Assembly (NCBI GenBank): GCA_023667165.1
Contig: JAMPAO010000100.1
Location: 1 to 8,811, forward strand
DNA length: 8,811 bases
Source: Ruminococcus sp.
Lineage (GTDB): Bacteria; Bacillota; Clostridia; Oscillospirales; Ruminococcaceae
Direction: 5' to 3'
The notes under the pieces are model-generated. The model was not told the DNA's origin and did no database searches. It saw only the letters and a list, made by a program, of their open reading frames with translations. Below are positions 6,456 through 8,811 of this stretch, piece after piece; position 1 is the stretch's first letter; the number at the start of each line of letters is the position of its first letter. The translations under genes were made by a program, and so were the position numbers.

Positions 6456-8811
6456 TTGAAGTACAAAACGATGAAAAGAACTCTTGCCGCGGCGGCAGCC
6501 TTTGCGGTGGCGTTCGGTACGCTGAACGCGCTGCCGGAGGACGTGAACGTTTTCGGCACGGCTGTTTCCGCTTTGGAAGAGGAGAGTGAAACAGCAGTTT
6601 CCGCTGCGGAAGAAGAAAGCGGTATAGCCGTTTTTGCCCTTGAAGATGAGAGCAGAGCGGCAGACGGAGTGGAGATAAATGAAACGAACTTCCCCGATGA
6701 GATATTCAGGCAGTATGTATTAGATAATTTTGATACGGATGGTGACGGTGCGCTTTCTGATGAGGAGATCGGTAAAGTTGAAGAAATAAATGTACTAGGT
6801 AATGGAATAAGTAGTCTTAAAGGTATAGAGTATTTTACATTGCTTACAGAGCTTAATTGTAATGATAATCCTATCAAATCTCTTGATGTCAGCAATAATA
6901 CTGCGCTTACATTTTTGTATTGTAGTGGTTGCTATTTGACAGAACTTGATATAAGCAACAATACTGCGCTTAAAGATTTGTGCTGCTCTTACAATAGTTT
7001 AACAATATTGGATGTAAGCAATAATACCGCACTTACAGATTTGGACTGTGAAGTGAATCAGCTTACATCACTTGACATCAGTAATAATGCCTTACTTACA
7101 AGACTCCTCCTTATGTGGAATCCGCTTACATCACTTGACATAAGCAGTAATACCGCGCTTAGCATTTTGGATTGCTACCAAAATCAGCTAACATCGCTTG
7201 ATGTAAGCAACAACACTGCGCTTACATATTTTACGTGTACAGATAATAGATGCAATATAGGCGAGATCTGCGGAAAATACGACCTAAAAAACCTACCCGG
7301 AAATTTCGACCCCTCAAAATCTTCAAACTGGCAGGGAGCGGTATTAAAAGACGGCATACTGACCGAAATTGACGGCAGCGGCAAAATAACATACGATTAC
7401 GACTGCGGAAATGATTTTACTAAGTCGTTTGCTTTGACCTACACCCTCGTAGACCACGGCTATGAAAACGGCGTATGCACCGTCTGCGGATCGCCGGAAG
7501 CAGGCGCAGTTGCAATCAATGCCGAAAACTTCCCCGATGAGATATTCAGACAGTATGTGTTAGATGAATTTGACATCGACGGCAGCGGGGCGCTTTCGGT
7601 TGAGGAAATTGGTAAAGCCGGAACAATGGAATTGTACGGCAAAGGAATAAGCAGTCTTAAGGGTATTGAATATTTTACGGAGCTTACTTATCTGAATTGC
7701 ATCAAGAATAAGCTTACGTCGCTTGATATAAGCTATAATACTAAACTTAGGAACTTATTCTGCGGCGATAATCAGCTAACGTCGCTTGATGTAAGTCATA
7801 ATGCAGAACTTAGAATTTTATCCTGCGGCTGGAACCGGATTACATCGCTTGATGTAGGGCATAATACAGAACTTACGGAGTTAATCTGCGAGTATAATCA
7901 GCTTACAGTGCTTGATATAAGCCGCAATACAGTACTTAGCAGGTTATACTGTAATGAAAATGAGCTTACATCGTTAAACGTAAGCTATAATCCTAATCTT
8001 ACGAGCTTATTTTGCAATGATAATCAGCTAACATCGCTTGATGTAAGCAGCAACACCGCGCTTACAATTTTGAATTGTGAAGATAACATATGCAATATAG
8101 GCGAGATCTGCGGAACATACGACCTAAAAAATCTCCCCGAAAATTTCGATCCCTCAAAGGCTTCAAGCTGGCAGGGAGCTGTATTAAAAGACGGCATACT
8201 GACCGAAATTGACGGCAGCGGCGAGATAACCTACGAATACGACTGCGGAAATGATTTTGCTGCTTCGTTTACTTTGACTTACACCGCCACAGATCACACC
8301 TATGAAAACGGTGTATGCACTGTTTGCGGAGCGGAAGAACCGGACGAACCCGATGTTCCCGATGAACCCGACGTTCCCGACGAAACGGACGAGCCGGACG
8401 AACCGGACGTTCCCGATGAGCCGGACGAACCCGATGTTCCCGATGAGCCGGACAAACCCGATGTTCCCGATGAGCCGGACGAACCCGATGTTCCCGATGA
8501 ACCCGATGTTCCCGACGAACCGGACGAACCCGATGTTCCGGACGAACCCGATATTCCCGACACACCAAATCCTCCCGCACCGAGCATTCCCTCGGGAACG
8601 CCCTCCGGAAGCCGTCCGGACTCTTCCTCCGGCGGTTCCGGCTCCGGCGGAAACGTTGTCCATGCCGCCGCAAGCGCCGACGAGTACAGCGCGGCGGGCG
8701 TTTCCTCCGCCGTTAACCAGGCAAGACCCGGCACGGAGATCAGAATAAACGCTCAGAGCGGCAAGCCTATCTCCGAAAGGAACGTCAGAGATCTGGCAAG
8801 GAAGAAAAACG
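6456..8811 (+). CDS. secreted EF-hand / leucine-rich-repeat protein, C-terminus beyond window
   Basis: Open without a stop from the TTG for 785 codons to the window end. The signal peptide (basic KYKTMKR, then Ala-rich core at 10-25) has a likely cleavage after AVSA near residue 39. An acidic triplicated 11-mer follows (35-67). Module A (72-345) has FPDEIFRQYVLD, an EF-hand loop DTDGDGALSDEE (D93, D95, D97, E104), six full 21-residue LRRs (130-255, pattern LTxLxCxxNxLTSLDVSxNTA), a partial seventh, a cap (YDLKNLP...FDPSK...WQGAVL) and GVCTVCG (C341, C344). Module B repeats it exactly 280 residues later (loop D373-E384, LRRs 410-535, C621, C624). A Pro/Asp/Glu linker (629-705), a Ser/Gly stretch and the start of a C-terminal domain (about 734 on) follow. 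The protein is presumably exported by the Sec pathway and sits at the surface or is released; ligand binding is inferred from the LRR fold. No anchor is visible yet. The LRR cores are AT-rich and the ends GC-rich. The function is unknown. Confidence 0.93.
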   Translation, partial: MKYKTMKRTLAAAAAFAVAFGTLNALPEDVNVFGTAVSALEEESETAVSAAEEESGIAVFALEDESRAADGVEINETNFPDEIFRQYVLDNFDTDGDGALSDEEIGKVEEINVLGNGISSLKGIEYFTLLTELNCNDNPIKSLDVSNNTALTFLYCSGCYLTELDISNNTALKDLCCSYNSLTILDVSNNTALTDLDCEVNQLTSLDISNNALLTRLLLMWNPLTSLDISSNTALSILDCYQNQLTSLDVSNNTALTYFTCTDNRCNIGEICGKYDLKNLPGNFDPSKSSNWQGAVLKDGILTEIDGSGKITYDYDCGNDFTKSFALTYTLVDHGYENGVCTVCGSPEAGAVAINAENFPDEIFRQYVLDEFDIDGSGALSVEEIGKAGTMELYGKGISSLKGIEYFTELTYLNCIKNKLTSLDISYNTKLRNLFCGDNQLTSLDVSHNAELRILSCGWNRITSLDVGHNTELTELICEYNQLTVLDISRNTVLSRLYCNENELTSLNVSYNPNLTSLFCNDNQLTSLDVSSNTALTILNCEDNICNIGEICGTYDLKNLPENFDPSKASSWQGAVLKDGILTEIDGSGEITYEYDCGNDFAASFTLTYTATDHTYENGVCTVCGAEEPDEPDVPDEPDVPDETDEPDEPDVPDEPDEPDVPDEPDKPDVPDEPDEPDVPDEPDVPDEPDEPDVPDEPDIPDTPNPPAPSIPSGTPSGSRPDSSSGGSGSGGNVVHAAASADEYSAAGVSSAVNQARPGTEIRINAQSGKPISERNVRDLARKKN
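6558..6656 (+). repeat. three tandem 33-bp units at the signal-peptide cleavage region
   Basis: The units at 6558-6590, 6591-6623 and 6624-6656 encode TAVSALEEESE, TAVSAAEEESG and IAVFALEDESR. Each carries an A-x-A-like site (VSA, VSA, VFA) followed by an acidic run, so the signal peptidase site itself is in the repeated unit. Confidence 0.85.
6669..8330 (+). repeat. tandem intragenic duplication with 840-bp period
   Basis: The unit 6669-7490 is repeated at 7509-8330 with a fixed offset of 840 bp (280 codons) for the EF-hand loop, LRR start, cap and CxxC motif. I count 19 mismatches and no gap between 7261-7440 and 8101-8280, including 42 identical bases (7341-7382 with 8181-8222). The LRR interior is far more diverged but keeps the same repeat count. 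Confidence 0.92.
8340..8570 (+). repeat. Pro/Asp/Glu linker built from 27-bp units
   Basis: About eight imperfect units of PDEPDVPDE (27 bp, some shortened to 18 bp) encode a highly acidic extended linker. Nearly identical codons between units point to recent slippage or unequal recombination. Such linkers commonly join domains of secreted proteins. Long open frames on the other strand here are by-products of the repeat. Confidence 0.9.

Noticed and set aside
6050..6895. 281-codon Ser-rich open frame on the minus strand
   Set aside because: It runs antisense across the end of the DHH gene, its terminator and the start of the LRR gene. Its composition mirrors those genes, and it has no family resemblance.
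8340..8570. CRISPR-like repeat array
   Set aside because: The units are contiguous coding repeats without unique spacers of regular length and are in frame with the LRR gene.
8184..8734. Gly/Ser-rich and Arg/His-rich open frames on the minus strand
   Set aside because: They are complementary readings of the Pro/Asp/Glu repeat, whose three-base periodicity keeps all frames open. The plus-strand frame is continuous with the LRR protein.

Overview
The window most resembles a mesophilic Gram-positive gut or rumen Firmicute of the Ruminococcus type. The strongest clue is a cellobiose 2-epimerase that closely resembles the Ruminococcus albus enzyme and keeps the same residue numbering at all its catalytic positions. 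Other clues are sigma-A-like promoters, strong GGAGG-type ribosome binding sites, a clostridial-type SecA with a zinc-binding tail, and a very large secreted leucine-rich-repeat (LRR) protein with EF-hand loops and a Pro/Asp/Glu linker.

Minus-strand block (1-5086). A good promoter (TTGACA, 17 nt, TATAAT at 5086-5058) drives secA through a leader of about 118 nt. That leader contains a GC-rich perfect inverted repeat and a possible 30-codon leader ORF that stops inside the secA ribosome binding site. No terminator is visible after secA. Transcription can continue through a possible 45-codon small ORF, a two-pass membrane protein of unknown function, the cellobiose 2-epimerase and perhaps the start of one more gene cut by the window edge.

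Plus-strand block (5210-8811). A DHH/DHHA1 phosphoesterase has its own extended -10 promoter and ends in a textbook UUCG-loop terminator. After it comes a separate transcription unit with an inverted repeat, an extended -10 promoter and a ribosome binding site that points to a TTG start. It encodes a secreted protein of at least 785 residues that is open to the window end. The protein has a signal peptide, a triplicated 11-residue segment around the cleavage site, two tandem 280-residue modules (EF-hand loop, seven 21-residue LRRs, C-terminal cap and CxxC motif), a (PDEPDVPDE)n linker, and the start of a C-terminal domain.

The genes do not form one obvious pathway. secA supplies the export motor that the LRR protein would need. 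The epimerase belongs to cytoplasmic beta-glucan or mannan oligosaccharide use. The DHH enzyme is probably nucleotide or phosphate housekeeping. The least explained parts are the secA leader and the duplicated EF-hand/LRR surface protein; neither alone proves a new system.
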